From positions 1-41,638 of the forward strand of contig NZ_LR130587.1 of assembly GCF_900625025.1 (NCBI RefSeq): a stretch of 41,638 nt of DNA, written 5' to 3'. The stretch comes from Lachnoclostridium sp. Marseille-P6806 (lineage in GTDB: Bacteria; Bacillota; Clostridia; Lachnospirales; Lachnospiraceae). Position 1 is the stretch's first letter, and each line of letters starts with the position of its first letter. The notes beneath the pieces were generated by a model. The model ran no database searches and was not told the origin of the DNA. It saw nothing but the letters and a program-made list of their open reading frames with translations. Shown here piece by piece: positions 22,572 to 30,831 of this stretch. Position numbers and translations under genes: made by a program.

Positions 22572-23965
22572 CTTATATTTGCAACCCGGATAAGACCGAG
22601 CAGCAACTGCTCGTTGATTCATTTGGCTGTAGTCCCGAAACAGCCAGGCATGACTTTGACTATGCACTTTGTAAAACAAAGTCTACCGACAAAAATTTAG
22701 CGTATCATCTGATCCAGTCTTTCGCAAAAGGCGAGGTATCTCATGATGAGGCTCATAGGATCGGGATTGAGCTTGCGGACAAACTGCTCGGCGGCAAATA
22801 CTCCTATGTTGTCGCAACCCATACAGATAAAGGTCACCCACATAATCACATTGTATTTTGCGCCGCCGATAACATAGATCACAAAAAATACAATGCCTGC
22901 AAGAAAAGCTATTATCACATCAGGCAGCTTAGTGATGAATTATGCAAAGAACATGGTCTTTCCATCATCGAAGCAAGTGGCAGAAAAGGCAAAAAATATG
23001 TTCAGTGGAAAGCTGAGCAGGAAGGCACATCTTGGAAAAAGCGACTTCAGGAAGATATTGACGAATGCATTAGAATCGCCAAGTCATACGAGGATTTTTT
23101 GTGCCTAATCAAAGAAAAAGGCTATACAGTTATCGGTGAAAAAATCGGTGATCCTCATTCAAAATACATAAAGTTCACTGCCCCGGGACAGGAGCGACCT
23201 GTGCGTGGCAGCTTCCGCAATTTTGGAGCCGGTTATACAAAAGAAGAAATCAAAGACAGGATTGAAAATCCCGAGAAATGGCAGAATAAAGAACAAACTG
23301 TACAGGAGCCAAACACCACAGAAGCTCCAAAGCAGAAATCACGGATCAAGATACCAAAGAAGGATATCCTCACCCGTACCAGTGCAAGCAGAACGATCAT
23401 AGACACCTCCGGAAAAAATTTTCAAAACAGCCCCGGTCTACAACACTGGGCATCCGTCAAGAACCTCAAGACTGCCGCTGCCAGCTATGCCGCCGCAGAT
23501 AATCTTTCTCAGCTTCAGAAGCAAATTGATAAAAAAACAACCGAGGCAAAGTCCGCCCGTACCGAGCTTGTAGAGCTGGAGCATCAAATGAAAAAAGTCT
23601 CCGAACTGCTCCTATATACGGACCAGTACAGAGACAATAAACCCTTTCAAGAAAAGTATAAGAAATCCAAGGATCCGGACAGATACCTTCGGATGCATGA
23701 AACACAACTTATCCTGTATGACGGTGCTGAGCGTATGCTCCGGCAGATGGGTCTTGACCCAAAATCTGTTAATCCAGCAGAGATACACTCTGATTATGAA
23801 ACTATGCAGGCTCGTAAATCCATACTTGAGAAAACATATAAATTAGCAGAAAGCGATGCAAAAGCTCTCCAACAAAAAATGGCTAATGTAGAGCAATACC
23901 TGGGACATGACCTTCAAAAAAAACAAGAACACATTAACTCTCAAAAACAATCCAGAGAAGAATAA
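22520..23965 (+). CDS. MobP-type relaxase
   Basis: A 481-residue relaxase that should nick oriT and pilot the single strand during transfer. Residues 1-110 show the MobP/VirD2-like order: TRIHAIKSTVTKAVAYICNP, then AYHLIQSF at 61-68, and the metal motif HTDKGHPHNHIVF at 101-113 with three histidines. Residues 165-260 form a domain ending in RPVRGSFRNFGAGYTKEEI. The C-terminal 200 residues are charged coiled coil without a known domain. The gene overlaps mobC by 52 bases and is followed by a strong hairpin. It looks complete. Confidence 0.93.
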   Translation: MAYTRIHAIKSTVTKAVAYICNPDKTEQQLLVDSFGCSPETARHDFDYALCKTKSTDKNLAYHLIQSFAKGEVSHDEAHRIGIELADKLLGGKYSYVVATHTDKGHPHNHIVFCAADNIDHKKYNACKKSYYHIRQLSDELCKEHGLSIIEASGRKGKKYVQWKAEQEGTSWKKRLQEDIDECIRIAKSYEDFLCLIKEKGYTVIGEKIGDPHSKYIKFTAPGQERPVRGSFRNFGAGYTKEEIKDRIENPEKWQNKEQTVQEPNTTEAPKQKSRIKIPKKDILTRTSASRTIIDTSGKNFQNSPGLQHWASVKNLKTAAASYAAADNLSQLQKQIDKKTTEAKSARTELVELEHQMKKVSELLLYTDQYRDNKPFQEKYKKSKDPDRYLRMHETQLILYDGAERMLRQMGLDPKSVNPAEIHSDYETMQARKSILEKTYKLAESDAKALQQKMANVEQYLGHDLQKKQEHINSQKQSREE

Positions 23966-23987
23966 TCCCCTATCTCCAAATGATTTA

Positions 23988-24016
23988 AACCTCTATCTCA
24001 TTTTGGGATAGAGGTT
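23988..24016. terminator. Bidirectional intrinsic terminator
   Basis: AACCTCTATC and GATAGAGGTT form a perfect 10-bp stem around a nine-base loop, with T- or A-rich flanks on both sides. It lies between the converging relaxase gene and cargo array and can stop transcription in both directions. Confidence 0.8.
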
Positions 24017-24034
24017 ATTTGTGCAAATTTGAAG

Positions 24035-24577
24035 TTATCTGACAGACTGCCATTCCTCTTTGGAAAGGCATGTTATGTGTTCCGTTCGGAGAACGCCCTC
24101 TATGGCACAGGGCACATTATAGGCCGTATGATGATAATGAAAACCGCACTTCTCCTGAACACGCTTTGACTTTTCGTTCCCATCAAAGTAACCACACCAT
24201 ATTTTATTAAGTTTCAGGTTTTCAAAACCGTAGCGCACCAATTCCCTGACTGCTTCCGGTATCAGCCCTCGTCCCCAATACGGAACTCCGATCCAGTAGC
24301 CGATTTCACCTTCTGAATCAGGAAGGCCAATATTGCTGGCTTTCCCAAGCATAAGTCCAATGCTGCCAACAGGCTGGCCTACTTCTTTTAATATCACAGC
24401 ATAGGTCTCCGGCGCTGAAAGAACCCTCCGGATTATTTCACGGCTATTCTCTACACTTGTATGAACCGCCCATCCTGCGATTGGTCCCACATCAGGATGA
24501 CTTGCATATTTAAATAAATTCTCCGCATCGCTTTCTTCCCACGGTCGGAGGATCAATCTTTTCGTTTCAAGTATCAT
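24035..24577 (-). CDS. GNAT N-acetyltransferase (RimJ/RimL-like)
   Basis: A 180-residue acetyltransferase of the RimJ/RimL type: [20 protein letters not shown] at the start, [27 protein letters not shown] (acetyl-CoA loop, near 93-112) and [13 protein letters not shown] near 133-145. The substrate is unknown; relatives acetylate ribosomal proteins or small amines including antibiotics. It is the last gene of the cargo array. GAGAGG lies eight bases upstream of the ATG. About 180 non-coding bases separate it from the flavoprotein gene and hold two copies of the array dyad, so a cassette may have been lost there. Confidence 0.85.
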   Translation of the reverse strand: MILETKRLILRPWEESDAENLFKYASHPDVGPIAGWAVHTSVENSREIIRRVLSAPETYAVILKEVGQPVGSIGLMLGKASNIGLPDSEGEIGYWIGVPYWGRGLIPEAVRELVRYGFENLKLNKIWCGYFDGNEKSKRVQEKCGFHYHHTAYNVPCAIEGVLRTEHITCLSKEEWQSVR

Positions 24578-24761
24578 GGCATACCTCTCTTACCAACGGC
24601 ATCTCTGCAAACTTGAATTTGTGCGATTAACTTCCGGTATAAATGATGAACATTTCTTCCATAACTCGTCTATTTGCTATAGTTGTGGAAGTTTTGTCGG
24701 GGATTATCCTGTAATATAATTTGCCTCTAAAAATATCGATTTGTTAATCAAGTTTTATCAC

Positions 24762-25307
24762 CTATATCTTGCTACAAAAATCAATAATCTCCTGCTTCCT
24801 CAGTTCTACATCCTCTTTGTATTCGATGGATGTAAGACCCAAATGACCAACGCACTCTATTTCTAGATGCCCGTAAAAATGCTCGATACTACTAATGATT
24901 CGCTCACACTCCGGCATATTCGGTCCGGTTCTTAAAGCAATCGCATAGCCCTTCTTTCCAGGCTTAATTGTTGCATGCGGTTCATGGGTATTACACCACG
25001 GCGTACATCGGTCAATGAATGCCTTGAACTGTCCCGGTACATCCGCCCAATAAGATGGTGACACAGAGACAATCACATCCGCCTCATCATACTCATGCAT
25101 GATGTCTTCAATGACTGCCGCATCATTCATGACACACTTTGCCGTATCGTGACACGAACGACAGCCTCTGCAAAAAGCAAACGCATAGTCATCGATACAA
25201 ATACTTTTTACACTGTACTTTACTGATAACTGGTCCGATACCAGCTTAACTATTTCCGCAGTTGCGCCTGTACGTACAGGGCTGCAATTGATAACAAGTG
25301 CCTTCAT
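24762..25307 (-). CDS. Flavodoxin-fold NAD(P)H-dependent FMN reductase
   Basis: A 181-residue protein with MKALVINCSPVRTGATAEIV, the FMN phosphate-binding start of the NADPH-dependent FMN reductase / iron-sulfur flavoprotein family. CRGCRSCHDTAKCVMND near 46-62 carries closely spaced cysteines that in relatives bind an iron-sulfur cluster. SPSYWADVPGQFKAFIDR near 83-100 is the second FMN contact. The likely role is electron transfer or reduction of quinone- or nitro-type compounds; the substrate is not visible. GGGGGGAAG precedes the ATG. Confidence 0.85.
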   Translation of the reverse strand: MKALVINCSPVRTGATAEIVKLVSDQLSVKYSVKSICIDDYAFAFCRGCRSCHDTAKCVMNDAAVIEDIMHEYDEADVIVSVSPSYWADVPGQFKAFIDRCTPWCNTHEPHATIKPGKKGYAIALRTGPNMPECERIISSIEHFYGHLEIECVGHLGLTSIEYKEDVELRKQEIIDFCSKI

Positions 25308-25329
25308 CTTCCCCCCTAATAAACCTGAA

Positions 25330-26100
25330 TTAATTCTTACGCATCTTAATAATCATATAGACCGGTGTTTCTAAGAAGCCCTCATAACGATAAGGCTGGG
25401 TCTCCTTCCAGTCTTCCGGAGCCATCGGCTCACAGACTTGCTCGATGGATAATCCGGCGGCAATAATCGCATTCATATAATCCGACATGGTATGATGATA
25501 ACTCTTGCTGAGATGATTCTCATACACATCATTATACTCAAGCCACGGCTGAATATAGGATCTCATGGACTTATCCAAGTATCTTACATTCCACTCCTCA
25601 TCCTCCGGAAAACTACCATCCGCATGCTCCACTGGATACATTGCAGAATATACTGGATGAATAATAGAGAAGACACACTCTCCACCATCCTTCAAGCTCT
25701 TAGCGACATTCTCAAATAGATGCCCGAGATTCTCGATATAGTGACTTGTCGTCGATGAAAAAATGAAATCCACCGGTTCCTCAATCACTTCTTTGCAGGT
25801 TGCGGCATCATGCAGAATAAACTCTGCTTTGGAGTTACTTACCTTTGCTTTGTCTCTGGCAATCTGTAACATTTCTTCGGATAAATCAATTCCAATTAGC
25901 TTGGATGGATCACTCTTCTCCAAAAGAAATGTAAAGATACCTGTACCGCATCCCAAATCTACAATGGTCTTCCCTCTCAAATCAGGAAGTAAATCCTTAA
26001 TACATGGCCATTCAATGTTAAAGCTATAGGAGTCTTCTGCATTGTTAAACTCCTCATAAGCCTTGGCCATACTGTTCCAATCAATTTTTATTTCGTTCAT
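25330..26100 (-). CDS. Class I SAM-dependent methyltransferase
   Basis: A 256-residue small-molecule methyltransferase. Motif I is GKTIVDLGCGTGIFTFLL near 38-55, preceded by EWPCIKDLLPDL; LIGIDLSEEMLQIARDKA near 63-80 is motif II and FILHDAA the adenine-contact motif. The C-terminal half (YHHTMSDYMNAIIAAGLSIE) is typical of UbiE/BioC-like type 11 enzymes. The substrate is unknown. GGGAGG lies upstream of the ATG. It is part of the one-direction cargo array. Confidence 0.88.
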   Translation of the reverse strand: MNEIKIDWNSMAKAYEEFNNAEDSYSFNIEWPCIKDLLPDLRGKTIVDLGCGTGIFTFLLEKSDPSKLIGIDLSEEMLQIARDKAKVSNSKAEFILHDAATCKEVIEEPVDFIFSSTTSHYIENLGHLFENVAKSLKDGGECVFSIIHPVYSAMYPVEHADGSFPEDEEWNVRYLDKSMRSYIQPWLEYNDVYENHLSKSYHHTMSDYMNAIIAAGLSIEQVCEPMAPEDWKETQPYRYEGFLETPVYMIIKMRKN

Positions 26101-26131
26101 TATCTAGTCCTCCCATGATTCCAATAAAATC

Positions 26132-26566
26132 TTAATTATTCTGTGCTTCTGCGTATCGCTCTTTACCCCACCAGTTCGGCATCAATTCCTTCAAGGTGAT
26201 GGTCTCTCTTGTTTCATAATCAACCATGATTTCCATATCCTCGTTGGCCTCATTCAGCTGATACAGAAATTCTCTGCAAGCGCCACAAGGCATACCGCTG
26301 CCACCTCCACTTGGGGCCCCATCGCGAAATGCAATCAATCGCTTCACTCTAGTCTGGCCGCTACTCAAATACATATTCAAAACTGCCACTCGCTCCGCAC
26401 ATAGATTCATCACACCACTACAACTCTCGATGCAGAAACCTGTGTAAATCTCGCCATTCTCGGCTTCAATCGCACACACAACATGATGTGCATATACAAA
26501 AGGTGATACCTCCTCTGGATGATATTCCACCTTTGCTTTTTCATATAACTTTTCCCAAATATCCAT
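26132..26566 (-). CDS. Cytidine deaminase-like zinc enzyme
   Basis: A 144-residue deaminase with the zinc and catalytic signature C56-A-E58 (NLCAERVAVLN) and P93-C94-x-x-C97-R-E (MPCGACREFL). It should deaminate cytidine or a cytidine-like nucleoside. The variant neighbourhood (SGGGSGMPCGACREF, and a C-terminal LKELMPNWWG) also resembles blasticidin-S deaminase-like proteins, so a nucleoside-antibiotic target is possible. AGAGGT lies upstream. It follows the tautomerase gene after ten bases without the array dyad. Confidence 0.85.
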   Translation of the reverse strand: MDIWEKLYEKAKVEYHPEEVSPFVYAHHVVCAIEAENGEIYTGFCIESCSGVMNLCAERVAVLNMYLSSGQTRVKRLIAFRDGAPSGGGSGMPCGACREFLYQLNEANEDMEIMVDYETRETITLKELMPNWWGKERYAEAQNN

Positions 26567-26576
26567 ATTTACCTCT

Positions 26577-26807
26577 TTACTCGCATGTATATCCCGGCTT
26601 TTTATAAAGATTAGTTAATTCTGGGACAATCTGCTTATCCCAAACTTTTTCTTTCCACTCTTCTTCAGGCACATCTGTAATTGCAACAGAAACACTAGAA
26701 GTCTTACACCCAAGTGTGTCAGCAACTACATCTGCTATTTTCTCAGCACACTGTTTTTTCTGCTCCTCTGTTCTACCAGGAAAGCACTGTATTACAATAT
26801 GTGGCAT
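26577..26807 (-). CDS. 4-oxalocrotonate tautomerase-like protein
   Basis: A 76-residue protein starting MPHIVIQCFPGRTEEQKKQC, with the catalytic N-terminal proline exposed after Met removal and the family helix AEKIADVVADTLGCKTSSVS. VAITDVPEEEW follows as usual. Such enzymes isomerise enols or dehalogenate small acids; the substrate here is unknown. Length is normal. AGGGGAAAAG precedes the ATG, directly after an array dyad. Confidence 0.88.
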   Translation of the reverse strand: MPHIVIQCFPGRTEEQKKQCAEKIADVVADTLGCKTSSVSVAITDVPEEEWKEKVWDKQIVPELTNLYKKPGYTCE

Positions 26808-26839
26808 ATTCTTTTCCCCTATAAATTTGAATTTGTCGA

Positions 26840-27490
26840 TTAAAGCTCTACGAATCCCTCAATCTCCTGTTCCAGGAGACGGAATACGTTTGCTACCAGA
26901 TAACCATCAGCGATCGCATGATTCAAGCGAACGGTCACAGGCATGACAAGTCGGCTGTTTTCTTCCTTGTATTTTCCCCAATTGATAACCGGCGCAAAAA
27001 ACATATGAACGTCGGGCAGCTCAAGATGTATGGAATCATAGGACAGCCACGGTATACATGACGCATCAAACCAGTTGGGATGATTCATAATATCAAAACC
27101 GTATTCTCTGGTCTTTTTTGCCTCTTCAGCATCCCGCAGAGCCGTTTTGTAGAATTTCTCATAATCTTCATCGTATTCCGTATAAACAAGCGTGAAGGTT
27201 TCTGTATCTTCATGAAAGATATACTGTATGGGATTGATCACGTCATAACAGATCAATTCGTTTGTTTCTTTAAGATACCCCATCCTGTAATCCTCTCGGG
27301 AATTCAGAACCTTTGACAGGATATAAAGAAAGTTGATGTAGAACTTTGTCCCAGTCTCTTTGGAATGATGAACAAGATCTGTAACATCAATCCTCGCCGT
27401 CATGGAAGTCGAACACGCACAATCTTCCGTAAAGTGGCGAAATACGCCTTTACGATAATATGTCTCTTTGTCAATTACTTTATAGTTCAT
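26840..27490 (-). CDS. Type A chloramphenicol acetyltransferase-like protein
   Basis: A 216-residue protein with the CatA layout and length: KFYINFLYILSKVLNSREDYRM near 50-71, IFHEDTETFTLVYTEY near 91-106, WLSYDSIHLEL near 146-156, and the active site H191-A-I-A-D195-G. Catalytic His and the structural Asp are present, so it should transfer acetyl from acetyl-CoA. In the classical resistance enzymes the residue before the catalytic His is also His; here it is Asn. Resistance to chloramphenicol is therefore possible but not proven by sequence, as many distant CAT-like proteins act on other substrates. Confidence 0.85.
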   Translation of the reverse strand: MNYKVIDKETYYRKGVFRHFTEDCACSTSMTARIDVTDLVHHSKETGTKFYINFLYILSKVLNSREDYRMGYLKETNELICYDVINPIQYIFHEDTETFTLVYTEYDEDYEKFYKTALRDAEEAKKTREYGFDIMNHPNWFDASCIPWLSYDSIHLELPDVHMFFAPVINWGKYKEENSRLVMPVTVRLNHAIADGYLVANVFRLLEQEIEGFVEL

Positions 27491-27519
27491 TTTCTTAACC
27501 CTTACAAACGAGAAGTTGT

Positions 27520-27951
27520 CTATTTATTCAGTATGCAGTTATATCGAACCACTGACCCGTCGGGGTATTCAATGACGATTTTCTCCTCTGAAAAGCCACA
27601 CTTGCGGTAGAAACCGATCGAATCATCATCTGTTTGGGCTTTGACACTTTCCAGATTCTCCGATTCCATCACCCGTTGAATCATTTGTTTCCCAATTCCC
27701 TTACGGCGAGCATTGGCAGATACGGCTATTCCGATAATCTCTGCATCAGCTTCTGATAGGTTCAAAACCATCATTCCTGTTTTCTTGCCTTGATATTCAA
27801 TTACAAATACTTTTACCGAAGAATCGGTCAAACAGTCTTCCATCTTTGTTTTATATTCCTCATATGTCGGATGAAACATACAGGGAGCATAGATTAAGAA
27901 CGCTTCTTCTGACAACAGCCAATCTGTATCCTCGCATAACAAGACTTTCAT
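27520..27951 (-). CDS. GNAT N-acetyltransferase
   Basis: A single-domain acetyltransferase of 143 residues. The acetyl-CoA motif is AEIIGIAVSANARRKGIGKQMIQ (R/Q-x-x-G-x-G/A form) and the end SIGFYRKCGFSEE is typical. The start at 27951 is preferred to the ATG at 27963: GAGG lies six bases before it, at the same distance from the array dyad as in neighbouring genes. The substrate is unknown. Confidence 0.83.
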   Translation of the reverse strand: MKVLLCEDTDWLLSEEAFLIYAPCMFHPTYEEYKTKMEDCLTDSSVKVFVIEYQGKKTGMMVLNLSEADAEIIGIAVSANARRKGIGKQMIQRVMESENLESVKAQTDDDSIGFYRKCGFSEEKIVIEYPDGSVVRYNCILNK

Positions 27952-28029
27952 AACCATCCTCATAAATTAGAATTTACCGGTTTAAGAATGCTTTGATCAA
28001 TTCAATATCCTTTTTATCCTTCCTCATAA

Positions 28030-28557
28030 TCATTCCTTTCCTACTAAGGAAAATGGAACGATCTCCCCGCAGTTTGGATGTGGTACTCCGGTCACGGCTT
28101 CAATCATCATTCCATGTCCAATCACGATGACTTTTGGAACATCTGCATATTTTTGCAGCACAGGAAGCACTCTTCGCCTAATGGTTGCAGCATCTTCCCA
28201 TCGGCAGCCGGAATCCGGGTGGATTCCTTTGTTCTTCACATATTCTTCGTATGCCTTCTCTGCGGTATGATCATCCTCATAGATATAAAGGTCGTTTGCA
28301 ACCCATTCGTGCAGATCCGTCTCAATCCTGATTTCCAGCCCCAATTCCTTAGAAAGAATGGCTGCAGACTGCACGGCTCTTGTATAAGAAGAACACAAAA
28401 TCAGGTTCGCCTCCTGAAGTCGAATATCCTTTGCCGCTTTCCTTATCTGGCCGATCCCAGTTTCCGAAAGAGGCGCTAAATTCGTTCCGTGTCCTTGATA
28501 AATTTTGGTTCCACGTTCTGTATAATCTGTCTCCCCGTGCCGCACAAAATAAAACAT
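28030..28557 (-). CDS. Histidine phosphatase (phosphoglycerate mutase-like)
   Basis: A 175-residue protein with MFYFVRHGETDYTERG at the N-terminus; the RHG motif carries the catalytic histidine. LILCSSYTRAVQSA near 53-66 and VIVIGHGMMIEAV near 143-155 with the second histidine complete the active site. The branch-2 histidine phosphatases act on diverse phosphorylated metabolites; the substrate is unknown. AAAGGAG precedes the ATG. About 66 bases separate it from the next acetyltransferase and include a 17-codon frame of doubtful meaning. Confidence 0.88.
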   Translation of the reverse strand: MFYFVRHGETDYTERGTKIYQGHGTNLAPLSETGIGQIRKAAKDIRLQEANLILCSSYTRAVQSAAILSKELGLEIRIETDLHEWVANDLYIYEDDHTAEKAYEEYVKNKGIHPDSGCRWEDAATIRRRVLPVLQKYADVPKVIVIGHGMMIEAVTGVPHPNCGEIVPFSLVGKE

Positions 28558-28581
28558 ACACTTCTCCTTTACAAATCCGAT

Positions 28582-28929
28582 TTACCGACGTATCAAAACG
28601 CCTTTCATATACTGCGTTTCGTTATGCGTTTTGTATACTTCCAGTTTTTCTTCTTCCGTACAACCCACCAGTATTTTGATCTCCGAATCTTTCTTCCTTA
28701 AATCAACGATACACATGATGGCATCGATCTTTTTCTCACCGCTTCCGACCCATACATCAATTCCTCCGCCATCCATAGAGGCGGTATCTTTCAAATAGCC
28801 ATAGTCAACCTTATAGATGAAGTTTGGAAATCTGGGATGAGCAGAGCCTCTATGCCTGTCGATCACGATTTCTGAATTGCTTACCAATTCATCTAACGCT
28901 TTCCAAAAATCCTCGTTATAGCCATCCAT
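28582..28929 (-). CDS. Inorganic pyrophosphatase-like protein
   Basis: A 115-residue protein. VIDRHRGSAHPRFPNFIYKV and DYGYLKDTASMDGGGIDVWVGS follow the pattern of soluble family I inorganic pyrophosphatase (the DRPKGS...YPVNYGYI and GDPLDV motifs), with DGGGIDVWVG as the metal-binding loop. It is shorter than housekeeping pyrophosphatases (about 175 residues). It may hydrolyse pyrophosphate or a nucleotide. AAGGAGG precedes the ATG. It is separated by 24 bases from the phosphatase gene, which includes an array dyad. Confidence 0.78.
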   Translation of the reverse strand: MDGYNEDFWKALDELVSNSEIVIDRHRGSAHPRFPNFIYKVDYGYLKDTASMDGGGIDVWVGSGEKKIDAIMCIVDLRKKDSEIKILVGCTEEEKLEVYKTHNETQYMKGVLIRR

Positions 28930-28964
28930 CTTATCGCCTCCTTATAAAAAGCGATTTGTTGATA

Positions 28965-29459
28965 TCAAAGAGTCAGTATTTCACTCACGATATCACAAAC
29001 ATTCTTATTGACTGTATCCACTTTTATGGTGTCAAGTATTTGATACATGTTGATTCTTGCAACACTTCTGTCGATTGCATCGTTACTGCGAATCCCCCTG
29101 GAGATGTCAGAAGAGAGTCTTTTACGCAAATTGGTTTCATCGATCATAAGCGAAATCTTTATGACTCTCGCATCTCCTGTGTCCAGACTATTGATTATTT
29201 CGTCAATAATTGATTGTTCATGCATTACCCAGCAGAAAATGATATTTTTATAGGCCGTACAGTGGAGAAAACTATTCAGCAAGAAGCAGATGTTGCGCAT
29301 GACCATGGCTTTTGTTTCTTCTGTTACCTGAAACGGATCGGCATCCCAACACCAATCGCCGTCAAGAAAAACACTGTTCGGCAACTCCTTTTTCAGCTGC
29401 TGACTTACCGTCGTTTTACCGACGCCCATTGTACCGCCGATCAGATATATTGTTTTCAT
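28965..29459 (-). CDS. P-loop kinase-like protein (AAA_33 type)
   Basis: A 164-residue P-loop protein starting MKTIYLIGGTMGVGKTTVSQ; the Walker A is GGTMGVGKTT. VFLDGDWCWDADPF near 30-43 is the acidic lid region seen in small-molecule kinases, and RLSSDISRGIRSNDAI near 113-128 an arginine-rich lid. The size and layout resemble shikimate/gluconate/antibiotic kinases. The substrate is not evident. GAGGAAAAG precedes the ATG. Confidence 0.8.
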   Translation of the reverse strand: MKTIYLIGGTMGVGKTTVSQQLKKELPNSVFLDGDWCWDADPFQVTEETKAMVMRNICFLLNSFLHCTAYKNIIFCWVMHEQSIIDEIINSLDTGDARVIKISLMIDETNLRKRLSSDISRGIRSNDAIDRSVARINMYQILDTIKVDTVNKNVCDIVSEILTL

Positions 29460-29510
29460 ATCTTTTCCTCACAAATACCGATTTATCAATTTAATATGCC
29501 AATAATCATA

Positions 29511-29729
29511 CTACAATCCTTCCCTGACATATGAACTTATTACTTTTGCGGCATTCTTTTCATCCTCAACATTTCCTCTCCAAAGATTGATTGCGGACTT
29601 CGACATATAGGACTCTTCACCAAGAGTCAGGGCAAGATAAGAATGTGCCACATTGTTTGCAATATTCTGATCCTCACTGAGCACGTATGCTGCAAAATCC
29701 CACATGCCAACCGCAGTTTTTTTCAGCAT
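29511..29729 (-). CDS. Small protein of unknown function at the head of the cargo array
   Basis: A 72-residue helical protein: KKTAVGMWDFAAYVLSEDQN, then SYLALTLGEESYMSKSAINLW. No family is recognised. The ATG lacks its own ribosome site, but a seven-codon frame (29746-29723, MLQLAGC) with GGGAG upstream ends in TGA overlapping this ATG, so translation may be coupled. Alternatively this is the 3' end of a truncated gene. GGGAGTAAA occurs twice, 20 bases apart, just upstream (29752-29780). No clear promoter is seen for the array. Confidence 0.45.
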   Translation of the reverse strand: MLKKTAVGMWDFAAYVLSEDQNIANNVAHSYLALTLGEESYMSKSAINLWRGNVEDEKNAAKVISSYVREGL

Positions 29730-29847
29730 CCCGCTAGTTGTAACATTTTATTTTACTCCCTTTTTTCAAACTTTACTCCCACCATTTTGGTGGTGATTTT
29801 CACTGGAAGTTATGCATTATTACACCCATAATCCTACCTAGATATTA

Positions 29848-30819
29848 TTACCCCTTTGCTATCTCCATCAGATAATCTACATCGCTCTTTTCATCCAATA
29901 TGTGCATTTTTCTATGACAGTTCGGGCAGAGTGCTACAGCATTATACACTTCATCTGCTCCACCTCTAGCTATCCATATCACGTGATGGCATTCAAGATA
30001 CGCTTCACCCTTTTTGTTGAAAAAAGGTGCTGGTTTATTGCATAACTGACATACACCTGCCGCTCTCTCTTTCACAATTTCAGCCACAAGCGTAGACCTT
30101 TCCTTGACTTCTACTTCAGTCATATGAGTCTTTACATGCCTACCATCAAAAGCCTTTAGATCATCCTTAAGTTTTTTTAGCCTTGTCTTCTTTTTTGCAA
30201 GTCCTTTATCGACTGTTGGTGGCACTCCAAAATGCTCATAAAGATATGCTACATACTCCAACAAGCTCTGATTTTGTATATCTGGCTGATTTTCCTTCCA
30301 CTGCAAGAGTTTTCTTTGAAGCACAAGTTCATCATCATCTTGAAGATATGGAATACCAGCTTTCTTACAAAAATATGTCAAATGCCTCTCTGAATGAATT
30401 GTGAGAAACTTATCCGGATAATACATAGCAAGAATTTTATATCGTACTATCGGTGCCAACATATTCTTACGAATCGCATTAAAATCGTCCTCTTTTCCTG
30501 CATCCACAAGCCTACACAGTTCAGATCTGATTACGCTAAAAGCTTCCTCCGCAGTCTGACCATATTTCTTTGTAAAATCATATTCTCCAGTTGATTTGCG
30601 AACCCATATACCAAACTTCTGAGCTGTAGCATTTCTTATATCTCCCATGCCAATCTGCTCACGCTCAAGACGATAACAAAAGTTCTTTTTATCGCCAGTA
30701 CGCATTGCATACTGCTCCAAGGTTATGCCTTCCAGCATATCCCTATCAAAGTCAGAAACAAACTTTTTTCTCAATGCTTCAATATGTAAAATGTTCGGAT
30801 TTGGTTCACTTATCTTCAT
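29848..30819 (-). CDS. McrA-like HNH endonuclease
   Basis: A 323-residue nuclease. The C-terminal zinc-type HNH domain reads CQLCNKPAPFFNKKGEAYLE, CHHVIWIARGGADEVYNA and VALCPNCHRKMH, with four cysteines, the catalytic HH and N in place. The N-terminal 200 residues include LEREQIGMGDIRNATAQKFG and FLTIHSERHLTYFCKKAGI, and may recognise DNA or a modification; the domain is not named with certainty. It is the last gene of the type III RM operon, 12 bases after the TrlF-like gene. McrA-type enzymes cut modified foreign DNA, so it could complement the RM system. Confidence 0.82.
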   Translation of the reverse strand: MKISEPNPNILHIEALRKKFVSDFDRDMLEGITLEQYAMRTGDKKNFCYRLEREQIGMGDIRNATAQKFGIWVRKSTGEYDFTKKYGQTAEEAFSVIRSELCRLVDAGKEDDFNAIRKNMLAPIVRYKILAMYYPDKFLTIHSERHLTYFCKKAGIPYLQDDDELVLQRKLLQWKENQPDIQNQSLLEYVAYLYEHFGVPPTVDKGLAKKKTRLKKLKDDLKAFDGRHVKTHMTEVEVKERSTLVAEIVKERAAGVCQLCNKPAPFFNKKGEAYLECHHVIWIARGGADEVYNAVALCPNCHRKMHILDEKSDVDYLMEIAKG

Positions 30820-30831
30820 ATACTTTTTCCA

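Larger units (their letters stand above)
24607..29494 (-). repeat. Recurring intergenic dyad of the cargo array
   Basis: Nine copies of a degenerate 20-24 base sequence lie in eight gene junctions. On the plus strand the consensus is AYAAAYNYGAWTTRTYGATT. Copies start at 24607, 24728, 25318, 26821, 27504, 27962, 28571, 28944 and 29471. Each contains an imperfect dyad (for example AAATC-GG-GATTT) and, in most, the ribosome site of the downstream gene follows at once. The tautomerase/deaminase junction lacks it, and the deaminase/methyltransferase junction has at most a poor match. The pattern is direct observation; a role as recombination site, RNA-processing or translation element is not established. 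Confidence 0.65.

Noticed and set aside
27986-28027. Short frame between phosphatase and acetyltransferase genes (about 17 codons)
   Set aside because: Too short and without a recognisable family; it may be a cassette remnant but cannot be supported as a gene.
24035-29729. Classical integron cassette array
   Set aside because: No intI gene and no attC sites with GTTRRRY cores are visible; the repeats are a different, shorter dyad placed next to ribosome sites.
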